Source: Celeribacter halophilus
Lineage (GTDB): Bacteria; Pseudomonadota; Alphaproteobacteria; Rhodobacterales; Rhodobacteraceae
NCBI RefSeq assembly: GCF_900114135.1
Contig: NZ_FORY01000008.1
Coordinates: 1-64,000 of the forward strand
DNA: 64,000 nucleotides
Direction: 5' to 3'
Positions 1 through 8,406 of the stretch are shown piece after piece (positions within the stretch are counted from its first letter, which is position 1; each line of letters opens with the position of its first letter). The notes under the pieces are model-generated. The model was not told the origin of the DNA, did not search any database, and was given only the letters and a program-made list of their open reading frames with translations. Made by a program: the position numbers and the translations under genes.

Positions 1-50
1 CGTGCGCGGACCTCAGGCGAGTAGCGATTTGCCATTTTACTTTTTGTCAT
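1..50 (-). CDS. IS3-family transposase OrfA, N-terminal fragment
   Basis: The start ATG is at 50-48 on the minus strand, preceded by an AAGGA ribosome-binding site a few bases upstream. The visible peptide is MTKSKMANRYSPEVRA and then runs off the window. The RYSPEVRARAV-type opening is characteristic of IS3 OrfA proteins, which carry a helix-turn-helix that binds the element ends. Only about 16 residues are present, so the group within IS3 cannot be given. Confidence 0.7.
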   Translation of the reverse strand, partial: MTKSKMANRYSPEVRA

Positions 51-102
51 AACCATCATCCTTACTTAAGTTGATGGTCTCCGACAAACTCGGGGCAATT
101 CA
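1..102 (-). mobile_element. IS3-family insertion sequence, left end (partial)
   Basis: Read on the minus strand, the sequence from position 102 begins TGAATTGCCCCGAGTTTGTC, the TG-starting inverted repeat style of IS3-family elements. It runs through a short leader into the start of an OrfA-like reading frame. The boundary at 102/103 is where the alcohol dehydrogenase coding sequence to the right loses its family similarity and runs into a spurious 12-codon tail. The element continues off the left edge, so the other end, the target duplication and the transposase catalytic domain cannot be seen. The assignment rests on the terminus and on the 16 visible OrfA residues. Confidence 0.75.
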
Positions 103-918
103 TCTTTAACGTGTCCAGAAGTTCCGGCCAGCGCGGGCCGCCGACAAGGTCAAGCACCACGTCAAATGCTTCAGCGGGGAGCACATCTTCGCGGCTTAAT
201 GTGACATTGGCCCCCAGATCGCGCAGGGCCTCCGCCTTGGACGGGCTCGTGAGGGCTGTGACATGAGCGCCGCGTCGCTTGGCCAGCTGGATCGCCGCAG
301 AGCCCACGCCGCCGGATGCCCCTGTGATCAGCACCCGCTCCGCACCGAGATTTGCGCGTTGCACCATGGCCTCTGCCGTGGAGAAGGCACAGGGGAAGGA
401 GGCTAGTTCCACGTCTGACAGCGGGCTGTTCACGGGAATGGCTTGTTCGGCTTCAATCGTGGCGAATTGTGCAAAAGCACCGTCACGTTCCGACCCGAAG
501 GTTGCGAGCGCATCGGGGTCGTCGCTTCTGACGGGGTGATACATCGGGCGCACCAGAACGCGCTGTCCCACGCGGGAGGGCGCGACCCCATCCCCGACGG
601 CTACGATCTCGCCACAACAATCCGCCCCTTGGATGAGCGGGAAATGCAAGGCGCCAGCCCAGCCGCCATCGGCGTCAGACCCGCCGTCATAGCCCGTGGC
701 CGCTGCCGAATTCGTGTCGCCGCGCACCGCTTTGGAATACCAGCCGGTGCGGGTGTTCACATCCGTGTTGTTCACCGCAGAGGCACCCACGCGGATCAGA
801 ACTTCACCGGCGGCGGGGGGGGGGGGGGGACGGGCACATCGTTGCGGTACTCCAGACGATCAAATCCGCCGTGTCCGGTGAGCAGCACGGCAGTCATGGT
901 CTGGGGTAGGGGCTTCAT
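103..918 (-). pseudogene. Zinc-type alcohol dehydrogenase/quinone oxidoreductase-like gene, broken
   Basis: The minus-strand ATG at 918 opens a GroES-like N-terminus (MTAVLLTGHGGFDRLEYR) that reaches a run of 15 C (815-829 as G on the plus strand). The body continues in another frame (ASAVNNTDVNTRTGWYSK, a catalytic-domain stretch, then the Rossmann motif GASGGVGSAAIQLAK). 13 or 16 bases in the run would restore one frame. At 102/103 the gene is cut by the IS3 element, losing the C-terminal substrate and dimer region. About 270 of an expected 330-350 residues remain. It is divergent from a TetR gene that probably regulated it. The poly-G may be an assembly error; the IS truncation is independent of it. 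Confidence 0.8.
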
Positions 919-932
919 GTGGCTCTCCGGAT

Positions 933-976
933 GTAAAGTGATCGTTCTACTTGCGCAGGTAAAGTAATCCCTCTAC
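933..976. promoter_or_regulatory. Paired operator repeats between the ADH-like gene and tetR
   Basis: GTAAAGTGATCGTTCTAC (933-950) and GTAAAGTAATCCCTCTAC (959-976) are direct repeats identical at 15 of 18 positions, each with a partial GTA...TAC dyad, spaced 26 bp centre to centre. They sit exactly between the two divergent starts, which is the expected place for the operator of the adjacent TetR-family protein. Binding is inferred. Confidence 0.6.
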
Positions 977-986
977 CTCGTCAAGC

Positions 987-1511
987 ATGAGAGATATCGA
1001 GATGAAAATGGCCGCAGGACTGGAACAGGCTTTTGTTCGCCACGGTTTTGCCGATGCGAGCGTGGATACCCTGCGAGAAGCTGCCGGTGTCAGTCTGCGC
1101 ACGCTTTACAAATACATGCCGTCGCGGGCCGATATGGTGCTGGCGGCGTTGGAGTATCGACACCGGCGGTATATGGCGGAGGTGCTGAACGATCTGCCTG
1201 CCGATCCGGCGCAGGCGCGTGACGCCTTGATGACCCGCGCGGGGGACTGGATGCAAAGCGAGGCGGCGCATGGATGTCTGTTCCATTCTGCCGTTGCGGC
1301 CGATCCGGCCAATGCCACGTTGCGCGCGCTTCTGGAGCGTCACAAACACGAGGTCGCCACACGCGCGGCCTTGGCCACGGGGTTGGAGGGGCAGGACGTG
1401 GCACTTTTGCTCATTATGGAGGGTTTGACGCAGACATGGCCTTTGCGTGGGGCTGAGGCTGTGAGCGCCGCCAAACATCTAGCTGCACTTTTGGCCGAAG
1501 ATCAGCCGTAA
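987..1511 (+). CDS. TetR/AcrR family transcriptional regulator
   Basis: A 174-residue protein. The N-terminal helix-turn-helix is recognisable (ASVDTLREAAGVSLRTLYKYMPSRADM, about residues 20-46, a TetR recognition helix). A variable ligand-binding C-terminal domain follows. The start is uncertain: ATG 987 has no clear Shine-Dalgarno, and ATG 1002 five codons in is an alternative. It is divergent from the broken alcohol dehydrogenase and flanked by the paired repeats at 933-976, so it is probably a repressor of that gene. With its target interrupted by an IS, it may have lost its purpose. Ligand unknown. Confidence 0.85.
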   Translation: MRDIEMKMAAGLEQAFVRHGFADASVDTLREAAGVSLRTLYKYMPSRADMVLAALEYRHRRYMAEVLNDLPADPAQARDALMTRAGDWMQSEAAHGCLFHSAVAADPANATLRALLERHKHEVATRAALATGLEGQDVALLLIMEGLTQTWPLRGAEAVSAAKHLAALLAEDQP

Positions 1512-1572
1512 AGCCGCGCTTTTGATCTGTTTTGCTTAAGTTTTGCATATGCGCGGGAAGCGAAAGGGCCCA

Positions 1573-2484
1573 TCAGGAAACAATACCTGCACGTTTCAGG
1601 TTTTCGATCTCGTAGGAGACCGCCTCGGCAAAGGCTTGACCAACGGTGCTGAGCGGACGGTCATGCGGGACGAACTGTGCGATGTCCCATGTGATGGCTG
1701 GCATGAGGCGATGAATGGATATACGTTCGAAGTCAACGAGTTGATGGGCAACAGGGTCGACGATTGCGATTCCTTCGCCGCGCTCCACGAGGCGCACAAT
1801 GCCGTGTATGGTGCGCAGTTCCGCAGCAATGGTGCGGTGCACATGGATTGTTTCCATCATGTGATCAATCCGGCGGCGCAGGGGACTCCCCAGAGACAGA
1901 TCTATGAACATTTCCTTGCGCAGGCGAGGCAGAGGAATGTCTTCCATCGCGCCGAGCGGATGACCTTTGGGGAGAATGCACTGCGCTTCACAGTGGGCCA
2001 GAGACAGGGTGTCTCCACCGAAAGCTTCGGCATTGAGCGTGATCCCGAAGGCCAGATCGCATCGCTGCTCGCTGATCAGGCGCAACATTTCCGCCATGCC
2101 CACATCCACGATCTGCACGGTGGCGTGGGGGTGGTCCTTGCGAAAACGGGCGAGAGCGTCGAGCAGGAAGGTATCACAGAAAATCGGCTGGGCAGCGATC
2201 ACCAGATGGCCGACCTGACCGCTGGCGATTGCACTGGCCTCTTGTTCAAGTGTGCGCATGCCCGCGATATGGCGGGCGACAGTCTGGTGAAACCGAAAGG
2301 CTTCCGGCGTCGGGGCGAGTCGATTCCGTTTGCGCTGAAACAGTTCGAACCCCGCCTTGTCCTCCAGGGATGAGAGCAGGCGGCTGATCATCGGTTGGCT
2401 TGTGCCTAATTGTTCGGCAGCCAGTTTCACGCCGCCTAAACGCATATAGGCGTCAAAGGCCTTTAATTCTTGGGGTTTGAACAT
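1573..2484 (-). CDS. LysR family transcriptional regulator
   Basis: A 303-residue LysR-type protein: an N-terminal winged HTH (ELKAFDAYMRLGGVKLAAEQ..., with the SQPMISR recognition helix around residues 30-36) and a C-terminal periplasmic-binding-protein-like effector domain. It is divergently transcribed from a tctC-tctB-tctA-deacylase operon 137 bp away, the usual arrangement in which a LysR protein activates the neighbouring transport operon in response to its substrate. A 13-bp inverted repeat at 2502-2514 lies 18 bp upstream of its start and is a likely autoregulatory site. The effector is unknown, presumably a carboxylate or the acylated substrate of the operon. Confidence 0.9.
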   Translation of the reverse strand: MFKPQELKAFDAYMRLGGVKLAAEQLGTSQPMISRLLSSLEDKAGFELFQRKRNRLAPTPEAFRFHQTVARHIAGMRTLEQEASAIASGQVGHLVIAAQPIFCDTFLLDALARFRKDHPHATVQIVDVGMAEMLRLISEQRCDLAFGITLNAEAFGGDTLSLAHCEAQCILPKGHPLGAMEDIPLPRLRKEMFIDLSLGSPLRRRIDHMMETIHVHRTIAAELRTIHGIVRLVERGEGIAIVDPVAHQLVDFERISIHRLMPAITWDIAQFVPHDRPLSTVGQAFAEAVSYEIENLKRAGIVS

Positions 2485-2501
2485 GGGCTTTCCTCTGAGT
2501 A

Positions 2502-2514
2502 TGCATTTTATGCA
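2502..2514. promoter_or_regulatory. Inverted repeat TGCAT-N3-ATGCA in the lysR/tctC divergent promoter
   Basis: TGCATTTTATGCA is a perfect 5-3-5 dyad located between the divergent LysR gene and the tctC-led operon. LysR-type proteins bind AT-rich dyads in such positions. The role is inferred from position only. Confidence 0.5.
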
Positions 2515-2621
2515 ACTTAAAGCTATCTATTGTCAAATTTCGCATACTGTGAATGGTTGCTCACATCCAACAGTTCCGGCTGGCGGGTTCGCCGCCGGAT
2601 CGGACAAAACGTGAGGTACAT

Positions 2622-3593
2622 ATGAAAAAACTACTCGGATCGATTGCAGTCGCAGTCTTCGCAGCCACCGGCCCCATGATGGCCCAATCCTATCCCGACC
2701 AAGCCGTGACACTCGTTGTTCCCTACGGCCCGGGTGGAGCATCTGATCTGGCCGGTCGTGCTCTGGCTGAAACGGCACAGCCGTTTCTTGAACAGCCGGT
2801 TACGGTGATGAACAAACCCGGCGCTGGCGGTATGAACGGTGCGCGCTTTGTGTCCGAAGCCGACCCGGACGGTTATACGCTTCTGCTCGCGCGTGTGGGA
2901 ATGGCCCTGTCGCCTGCTGTTACGCCGGACAATGCTGTGCCGTGGGATGCCTACACCTTCCTTGGCGCTTTGGAAGCCACTCCGATGATCCTCGCCGTGC
3001 GCGCGGATGCGCCCTATGACACTGTTGACGATCTGATCACAGCGATCAAGGACAGCAAAGGCGGGATGACCTATGCGGCCTCCGGTGCGACCGCGATTGA
3101 CGGTTTCACTACGCAAGCCCTTCTGGCTGACAATGGTCTCGACCCGCTGACTGCGGCCACTCTGGTGCCCTACAAAGGGGGCGGTGCTCTGGCGACTGCG
3201 CTTCTGGGCGGTCACGTCGATTTCGTTGCGATGGCTGCGGCATCCCTGATGCCCCATATCGAAAGCGGCGACATGAGAGCGCTGATGGTTTTTGCTCCGT
3301 CGCGTGTGGAAAGCCTGCCTGACGTGGCAACAGCCCAAGAGCTCGGCTACGAAAAAGCCGGTCAGATCACCGGCTGGAGTGCCCTCTATGCGCCGAAAGA
3401 TCTGCCCGAAGAGGTTGTGACCAAATGGCACGAGGTTCTCGGCCAAGTTGCGACCGATGAGAAATGGCTTGATTTGGCGGCTCGTCGCGGGTCGATCTCG
3501 ACCATCGGCACTGTGGACATGACCGAATATGCGAAGAGCCAGTATGAGCTGTTCAACGGCCTGGCCAAAGACTTCGGTTATCTGCCCGAATAA
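2622..3593 (+). CDS. tctC: Tripartite tricarboxylate transporter substrate-binding protein (TctC family)
   Basis: A 323-residue periplasmic solute-binding protein of the Bug/TctC family. A signal peptide (MKKLLGSIAVAVFAATGPMM, cleavage after AQS or nearby) is followed by SYPDQAVTLVVPYGPGGASD, whose PxxPGGxxD-type loop contacts a carboxylate ligand. I chose ATG 2622 because it gives the signal peptide; upstream in-frame codons do not. It delivers a di- or tricarboxylate-like ligand to the TctAB membrane proteins encoded just downstream. Bug proteins are highly diverse in ligand, so the substrate cannot be named. Presence of an amidohydrolase-like gene in the operon hints at an N-acylated amino acid or related compound. 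Confidence 0.9.
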   Translation: MKKLLGSIAVAVFAATGPMMAQSYPDQAVTLVVPYGPGGASDLAGRALAETAQPFLEQPVTVMNKPGAGGMNGARFVSEADPDGYTLLLARVGMALSPAVTPDNAVPWDAYTFLGALEATPMILAVRADAPYDTVDDLITAIKDSKGGMTYAASGATAIDGFTTQALLADNGLDPLTAATLVPYKGGGALATALLGGHVDFVAMAAASLMPHIESGDMRALMVFAPSRVESLPDVATAQELGYEKAGQITGWSALYAPKDLPEEVVTKWHEVLGQVATDEKWLDLAARRGSISTIGTVDMTEYAKSQYELFNGLAKDFGYLPE

Positions 3594-3602
3594 ACTCTGA
3601 TT

Positions 3603-3626
3603 CAGGTGGGCGGGATCGCCCACCTG
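3603..3626 (+). terminator. Intercistronic stem-loop between tctC and tctB
   Basis: CAGGTGGGCG-GGAT-CGCCCACCTG is a perfect 10-bp stem with a tetraloop, 9 bases after the tctC stop, followed by TTGTTTGT. Such hairpins often protect or partially terminate the mRNA so that the binding protein is made in excess over the membrane subunits. The tract of T is weak, so read-through into tctB is expected. Confidence 0.65.
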
Positions 3627-3697
3627 TTGTTTGTCCGGCCTGATCCAGAGGCCGCCTTCATCTCAGCCGAGATATCTACACTCTCAGGAGCATTGCT

Positions 3698-4192
3698 ATG
3701 ACCAAGCCTGTTTTACGGGGGGTGCTCATTGTCGCGTTTTTCGCGCTCTGTGCCTTCGTCCTTGTGCCCGCATTTGTGCCCCGTCCCGCGTTTATCCCCG
3801 GTTTCGCACCTCCGCCGGATATGTGGCCCCGAACGGTGTCTATTGTCGGTGTCGTCCTTGGCGCTCTGGCCATTTTCCTCGCTTTGCGCGGGGGACAGCC
3901 AGTAGAGGAAAAGGTGGAAACGGACGGCAGTTCCGTCCCGCAGATGTTGCTGCGTTTTGCCGGTATTATCGCCATCTTCGTGCTGTTTTTCGCCGTGGTC
4001 CCCTATGTCGGGTTCCTGATTGCAACGATGTTCCTGACCCTTGCAATGGTTCTCATGACCGGCGAGCGACACTACCGCATCTGGATTGCCCTGCTTTCCT
4101 TTGGCGGTCCTGTCCTGCTCGTGTTGTTCTTCCATTCCGCGCTCGGCACACAGTTCCCCAAGGGTGAACTGGCCAAGCTGTTCGGCTTTTGA
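3698..4192 (+). CDS. tctB: Tripartite tricarboxylate transporter small membrane subunit (TctB family)
   Basis: A 164-residue hydrophobic protein with about four predicted membrane segments (around residues 6-26, 45-65, 90-125 and 130-155). That is the size and topology of TctB subunits, which are poorly conserved in sequence. A GGAGCATTGCT ribosome-binding region precedes ATG 3698. It lies between tctC and tctA, which fixes its identity more than its sequence does. It partners with TctA to form the membrane part of a sodium- or proton-coupled transporter. Confidence 0.85.
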   Translation: MTKPVLRGVLIVAFFALCAFVLVPAFVPRPAFIPGFAPPPDMWPRTVSIVGVVLGALAIFLALRGGQPVEEKVETDGSSVPQMLLRFAGIIAIFVLFFAVVPYVGFLIATMFLTLAMVLMTGERHYRIWIALLSFGGPVLLVLFFHSALGTQFPKGELAKLFGF

Positions 4193-4204
4193 TCGGAGAC
4201 CGTG

Positions 4205-5692
4205 ATGCTCGCTGAAATTCTCTCTGCACTGGTGGCTGTGGCCACGTTCCAAAACCTTCTCATCATGGCCGCCGGCATTTGGGGTGGCGTGATTGTCGGG
4301 GCCATTCCTGGCATGACCGGCACGATGGCGGTGACGCTGGCGCTGCCCTTTACCTTTTATATGGACCCTGTGCCGTCGATCCTTTTGCTGGTCGCCTTGT
4401 ATAAAGGCTCGACCTATGGCGGGTCGGTCTCGGCCATTCTGATCAAGACGCCGGGCACGGCTTCTGCCGCATGCACCGCGCTGGACGGTTATCCTCTGGC
4501 GAAACAGGGCAAGGCAGGCAAGGCGCTCAACATGGCGCTGTATTCCTCCGTCATCGGGGATTTCCTGTCCAACTTGTCGCTGATCTTTTTCGCGGCTCCG
4601 CTTGCGGCACTGGCGCTCCACATCGGTCCGCCGGAATTCTTCATGCTGATGCTCTTTGCGCTCACCACTGTGGCGGGCGTGTCGGGTAGTTCCTTGCTGC
4701 TGGGCATGGTGGCTGCGGCTTTGGGGCTTCTGCTCGCCACGGTTGGCGAGGACATGTATGGCTCGTTCCGCTTTGCCTTCATGCCGGACATGCAGGCCGG
4801 TCTGTCGATCGCGCCGGTGTTGATCGGGCTGTTTGCCCTGCCGGAGCTGATCAAGCTCATCGTCATGCGTGCGGCCAAGACCGAAGAGGCCGCCGCTCTG
4901 GGTGCGCAGCATGTGACCCGTGCCGAGTTCATGGGCTCCTTGCGCAGCATCCTGAAAGGCTCCGTGATCGGCTCCATTCTGGGTGCCATTCCGGGGATCG
5001 GGCCATCTTCTGCGGCGTTCTTCTCCTATGGCGAGGCGCAGCGCAGTTCCAAGAACGGGGCGAATTTCGGCAAGGGTGAGCTGGAAGGCATCGCCGCCTC
5101 CGAATCCGCCAACAACGGGGCCTGTGGCGCAACCATGATCCCGCTTCTGGCGCTTGGCGTGCCGGGGGATGTGATCACCGGTGTGATGCTGGGCGCTTTC
5201 ATGATCCAGGGCCTGACCCCCGGACCGTTGTTGTTCCAGACCAACATGCACGAAATCTACATGTTGCTCATCGGTATGCTGGTGTCTTCGGTGCTGCTGT
5301 TCTTTGCAGGCAAGATCACAATGCGCATGTTCTCCAAAGTGGCGCATATCCCGCAGACGCTTCTGACGCCTCTAGTGCTGTTGCTGTGCATCTTCGGCAT
5401 CTATTCCATCGCGTCGAGCACCTTTGATGTCGCCGTTCTTCTGGTGATGGGTGTGGTGGGCTTTGGCATGTTCCTGTTGAACATTCCTGCAGCGCCGTTC
5501 CTCATCGCCTTCATCCTTGGTCCGATGATCGAGGAAAACCTGCGCCGTGCCTTGGCGATTTCACGCGGCGATCCGGCAGTTTTGCTGTCCTCCCCCATCA
5601 CGTGGGTCTTCGCAGCGCTGATCGTTTTTGTGGTCAGTCTGACGATCCGGCGTGAAATTACAAAACATAAAGAAAGACGAGTAGAACAATGA
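4205..5692 (+). CDS. tctA: Tripartite tricarboxylate transporter large membrane subunit (TctA family)
   Basis: A 495-residue membrane protein with about 10-12 hydrophobic segments and the family's two repeated motifs: GVIVGAIPGMTGTMAV near residue 30 and ILGAIPGIGPSSAAFFSYG near residue 260. Other hallmarks are YKGSTYGGSVSAILIKTPGT and GVPGDVITGVMLGAFMIQGLTPGP. It forms the translocation pathway of the TTT system. ATG 4205 has GGAG about 8 bases upstream; GTG 4202 is an alternative start. Its stop overlaps the start of the next gene (ATGA), indicating translational coupling to the deacylase. Confidence 0.95.
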   Translation: MLAEILSALVAVATFQNLLIMAAGIWGGVIVGAIPGMTGTMAVTLALPFTFYMDPVPSILLLVALYKGSTYGGSVSAILIKTPGTASAACTALDGYPLAKQGKAGKALNMALYSSVIGDFLSNLSLIFFAAPLAALALHIGPPEFFMLMLFALTTVAGVSGSSLLLGMVAAALGLLLATVGEDMYGSFRFAFMPDMQAGLSIAPVLIGLFALPELIKLIVMRAAKTEEAAALGAQHVTRAEFMGSLRSILKGSVIGSILGAIPGIGPSSAAFFSYGEAQRSSKNGANFGKGELEGIAASESANNGACGATMIPLLALGVPGDVITGVMLGAFMIQGLTPGPLLFQTNMHEIYMLLIGMLVSSVLLFFAGKITMRMFSKVAHIPQTLLTPLVLLLCIFGIYSIASSTFDVAVLLVMGVVGFGMFLLNIPAAPFLIAFILGPMIEENLRRALAISRGDPAVLLSSPITWVFAALIVFVVSLTIRREITKHKERRVEQ

Positions 5693-6894
5693 CACTCCTG
5701 AGTGAGATCACGTTCGCATCTGACGATCTGACCGGCCAAGCCGCAGAGCATCTGGCCAATCTGATCGCATTTGATACAGTTTCGCGCAATTCCAACCGGC
5801 CGATTATCGACTTTATGGCCGCATATTTTGAAGGGCTCGGGGCGCGGATCACGATTTTGCCGGACGAGACGGGAGACAAGGCCAATCTGGTCGCGGCTTT
5901 CGGGCCGGAAGATATGGCGGGGGTCGTCTGGTCGGGCCACACCGATGTGGTGCCCGCCGACGAGCCGGAGTGGGAAAGCGATCCCTTCACCGCAGAGATC
6001 CGCGATACGCGGCTTTACGGGCGCGGCGCCTGCGACATGAAGGGCTTTGCCGCCTGTGTCATGGCAGTGGCCCCCGATCTGGCGCGTGCAAAGCTGACGC
6101 GGCCTGTCTATCTTTGCTTCTCCTATGATGAAGAAGTCGGCTGTCTCGGCGCGCCTGCCGTGGCGCGGTATCTGGCAAGCCTGCCTGTGCCGCCTGAATT
6201 TGCCATCATTGGCGAGCCTTCGATGATGAAACTCGTCACCGGACAGAAGGGCAAAATCGCCATGCGTGCGCGTGTGACGGGCACCTCGGGCCACTCCTCC
6301 TTTGCGCCGCGCCATGTCAATGCGATTGAATACGCATCCAAGGCCATCACCCTGATCTCCGAGCGTGGCAAACGCTACGAGACCGAAGGGCCTTTCGATC
6401 CGGAATTTACCGTGCCTCATGCCACAATGCTGGCCACGATGATCAAAGGTGGTGTCGCAACCAATGTGACGCCGGACAGTTGCAGCTTTACCTTCGAGCT
6501 GCGCTCCATCAGCGGCATGGACCCCGAGGCCGATATGTCCGCCTTGCTCAATGAGATCGAGCAAAAGGTTGTCGCCCCGATGCGGGCCAAAACCGCAGGC
6601 ACAGGCATAGAATTCGAACGTATCTTTGCCTATCCCGCTATGGGCGAGGCGCGCAATACCGTCGGGTTCAATCGCTATGCACGGCTCTTGCCGGACTGGG
6701 GCGGCAAGGTGTCTTACGGCTCCGAAGGCGGCGTGTTCGAGCAGATCGGCGGCATCCCCTCTGTGATTGTGGGGCCCGGCTCTATCGAACAGGCCCATAA
6801 GCCGAACGAATTCGTCGAACTGGATCAACTGACACAATGCGTCGGTTTCCTCGGTCGCATCATCAAGCACCTGAACACAGGTTCAGATTCCTGA
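5689..6894 (+). CDS. argE: M20 family deacylase, acetylornithine deacetylase (ArgE)-like
   Basis: A 401-residue M20 metallopeptidase. Visible di-zinc site motifs are SGHTDVVP (His, about residue 84), GRGACDMKGF (bridging Asp), SYDEEVG (catalytic Glu and ligand), GEPSMMK and, near the C-terminus, PGSIEQAHKPNEFV (last His ligand). The dimerisation lid lies between. This pattern matches ArgE-type amidohydrolases that release acetate or another acid from an N-acyl amino acid. The gene overlaps tctA by four bases and is the last gene of a transport operon, so a catabolic role on an imported N-acyl compound is more likely than arginine biosynthesis. The substrate is inference. Confidence 0.85.
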   Translation: MTLLSEITFASDDLTGQAAEHLANLIAFDTVSRNSNRPIIDFMAAYFEGLGARITILPDETGDKANLVAAFGPEDMAGVVWSGHTDVVPADEPEWESDPFTAEIRDTRLYGRGACDMKGFAACVMAVAPDLARAKLTRPVYLCFSYDEEVGCLGAPAVARYLASLPVPPEFAIIGEPSMMKLVTGQKGKIAMRARVTGTSGHSSFAPRHVNAIEYASKAITLISERGKRYETEGPFDPEFTVPHATMLATMIKGGVATNVTPDSCSFTFELRSISGMDPEADMSALLNEIEQKVVAPMRAKTAGTGIEFERIFAYPAMGEARNTVGFNRYARLLPDWGGKVSYGSEGGVFEQIGGIPSVIVGPGSIEQAHKPNEFVELDQLTQCVGFLGRIIKHLNTGSDS

Positions 6895-6914
6895 AACCGG
6901 CGGAAAATACGCCC

Positions 6915-6949
6915 ATCGCAACCCGTCGGACAACCGGCAGGGTTGCGAT
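6915..6949 (+). terminator. Stem-loop after the tct-deacylase operon
   Basis: ATCGCAACCC and GGGTTGCGAT form a perfect 10-bp stem with a 15-nt loop 20 bases after the deacylase stop. It is followed by AAAAATGCC and, further on, a T-rich stretch, so it is a probable but non-canonical terminator. Confidence 0.55.
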
Positions 6950-7137
6950 AAAAATGCCAATTTCTTTTTTACATTGGATAGATTTCCAGCCTTGGCGCCG
7001 GTCCGAAGTTTATGGACAGTATGAGATAGTGCCTGCAAAATTGACGTGTGCCGACACATAAAAATCAGCCGCAACCTTTAACGCATTGTATTGCCGAGAT
7101 TTTCGATTCGTATCGGGACTTATGGCAGGGGGGGAGA

Positions 7138-7214
7138 TGGTAGGCCCGGCAGGACTTGAACCCGCAACCAAAGCGTTATGAGCGCTCTGCTCTAACCAAT
7201 TGAGCTACAGGCCC
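7138..7214 (-). tRNA. tRNA-Ile(CAU), lysidine type
   Basis: A 77-nt cloverleaf is encoded on the minus strand with its CCA. It has acceptor GGGCCTG/CGGGCCT (G1-U72 wobble), D-arm GCTCAATTGGTTAGAGC, anticodon loop CTCATAA and T-arm GCGGG-TTCAAGT-CCTGC. The CAU anticodon could mean Met or Ile. The C4-G69 and C5-G68 acceptor pairs and overall similarity to tRNA-Ile2 favour the isoleucine tRNA whose C34 is converted to lysidine by TilS to read AUA. Elongator tRNA-Met is the alternative. Confidence 0.85.
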
Positions 7215-7359
7215 CTACAGGTGCATTGATTATTGCGCTGTTGCGGCGGGGTCAAGCAGAAGTCGGTCTTTCGACATCTGCGTGTCACGCGGGCCTTTTC
7301 AAGTCGGTCCAAAGCGCGTAAACGGGCCGAAACTTTGGTTTGCGCGGGGAGCCTTGGCG

Positions 7360-8406
7360 ATGACGCTGAAAAAAAATGGTCTGACTTACGCCGATGCTGG
7401 CGTGGATATTGATGCGGGCAATGAGCTTGTCGAACGGATCAAGCCGGCGGCGAAAAAGACCGTCCGTCCGGGCGTGATGGCCGGGCTTGGCGGTTTCGGC
7501 GCTTTGTTCGATCTCAAGGCGGCAGGTTACGAAGACCCGATTCTTGTGGCCGCAACTGACGGTGTCGGCACCAAGCTGCGCATCGCGATTGACACGGACA
7601 ATGTGGCCACCGTCGGCATCGACCTTGTTGCCATGTGCGTCAACGATCTTGTCTGCCAAGGGGCAGAGCCATTGTTCTTCCTCGACTATTTCGCAACAGG
7701 CAAGCTCAAGCTCGACAATGCTGCCGCTGTGGTGGAGGGCATTGCCGAAGGCTGTGCGCAATCAGGCTGTGCGTTGATCGGTGGCGAGACTGCCGAGATG
7801 CCGGGTATGTATGAAGACGGGGACTTCGACCTTGCGGGCTTTGCCGTGGGGGCGATGGAACGCGGTGCGGACCTGCCTGCGGGCGTGCAGGAGGGCGATG
7901 TACTTTTGGGACTCGCGTCCAACGGGGTGCATTCCAACGGCTATTCTCTGGTGCGCAAAACCGTGGAACTGTCGAGCTACAAATGGTCCGACATCGCGCC
8001 ATTCTCCGATGCGACCTTGGGTGAGGAGCTTTTGAAGCCCACACGTCTCTATGTGAAGCCCGTGTTGAAAGCGATCCGTGCGGGTGGTGTTCATGCGCTG
8101 GCGCATATCACCGGCGGCGGATTGACCGAAAACCTGCCGCGCGTTCTGCCGGCGGGTATGGGAGCGGATATTGATCTCACGGCTTGGACCCTGCCACCTG
8201 TGTTCAAATGGCTGGTAGAGACAGCGGGCCTGTCGCAGCACGAGTTGCTCAAGACCTATAACGCCGGCATCGGCATGGTTGTGGTCTGCGCGGCCTCCGA
8301 GGTTGAGGCGCTGACGGCTTTGCTCTCGGATGAGGGCGAAACGGTCTACCGTCTGGGGCAAGTGACCACAGGGGGCGGTGTGACCTATGAGGGCGAATTG
8401 AAGTGA
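7360..8406 (+). CDS. purM: Phosphoribosylformylglycinamidine cyclo-ligase
   Basis: A 348-residue AIR synthetase, catalysing ATP-dependent closure of FGAM to AIR in purine synthesis. It starts [20 protein letters not shown]; this N-terminus matches the family, so ATG 7360 is chosen over an in-frame start 26 codons upstream. Conserved stretches are [66 protein letters not shown] and [13 protein letters not shown]. It overlaps purN by four bases (GTGA), so the two consecutive steps are translationally coupled. No purine riboswitch is evident upstream. Confidence 0.98.
   Translation: MTLKKNGLTYADAGVDIDAGNELVERIKPAAKKTVRPGVMAGLGGFGALFDLKAAGYEDPILVAATDGVGTKLRIAIDTDNVATVGIDLVAMCVNDLVCQGAEPLFFLDYFATGKLKLDNAAAVVEGIAEGCAQSGCALIGGETAEMPGMYEDGDFDLAGFAVGAMERGADLPAGVQEGDVLLGLASNGVHSNGYSLVRKTVELSSYKWSDIAPFSDATLGEELLKPTRLYVKPVLKAIRAGGVHALAHITGGGLTENLPRVLPAGMGADIDLTAWTLPPVFKWLVETAGLSQHELLKTYNAGIGMVVVCAASEVEALTALLSDEGETVYRLGQVTTGGGVTYEGELK

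Noticed and set aside
3713-5347. 544-codon open frame antisense to tctB-tctA
   Set aside because: It is the reverse shadow of GC-rich coding sequence, rich in His/Arg/Gln with no recognisable domain, while the plus strand has clear TctB and TctA motifs.
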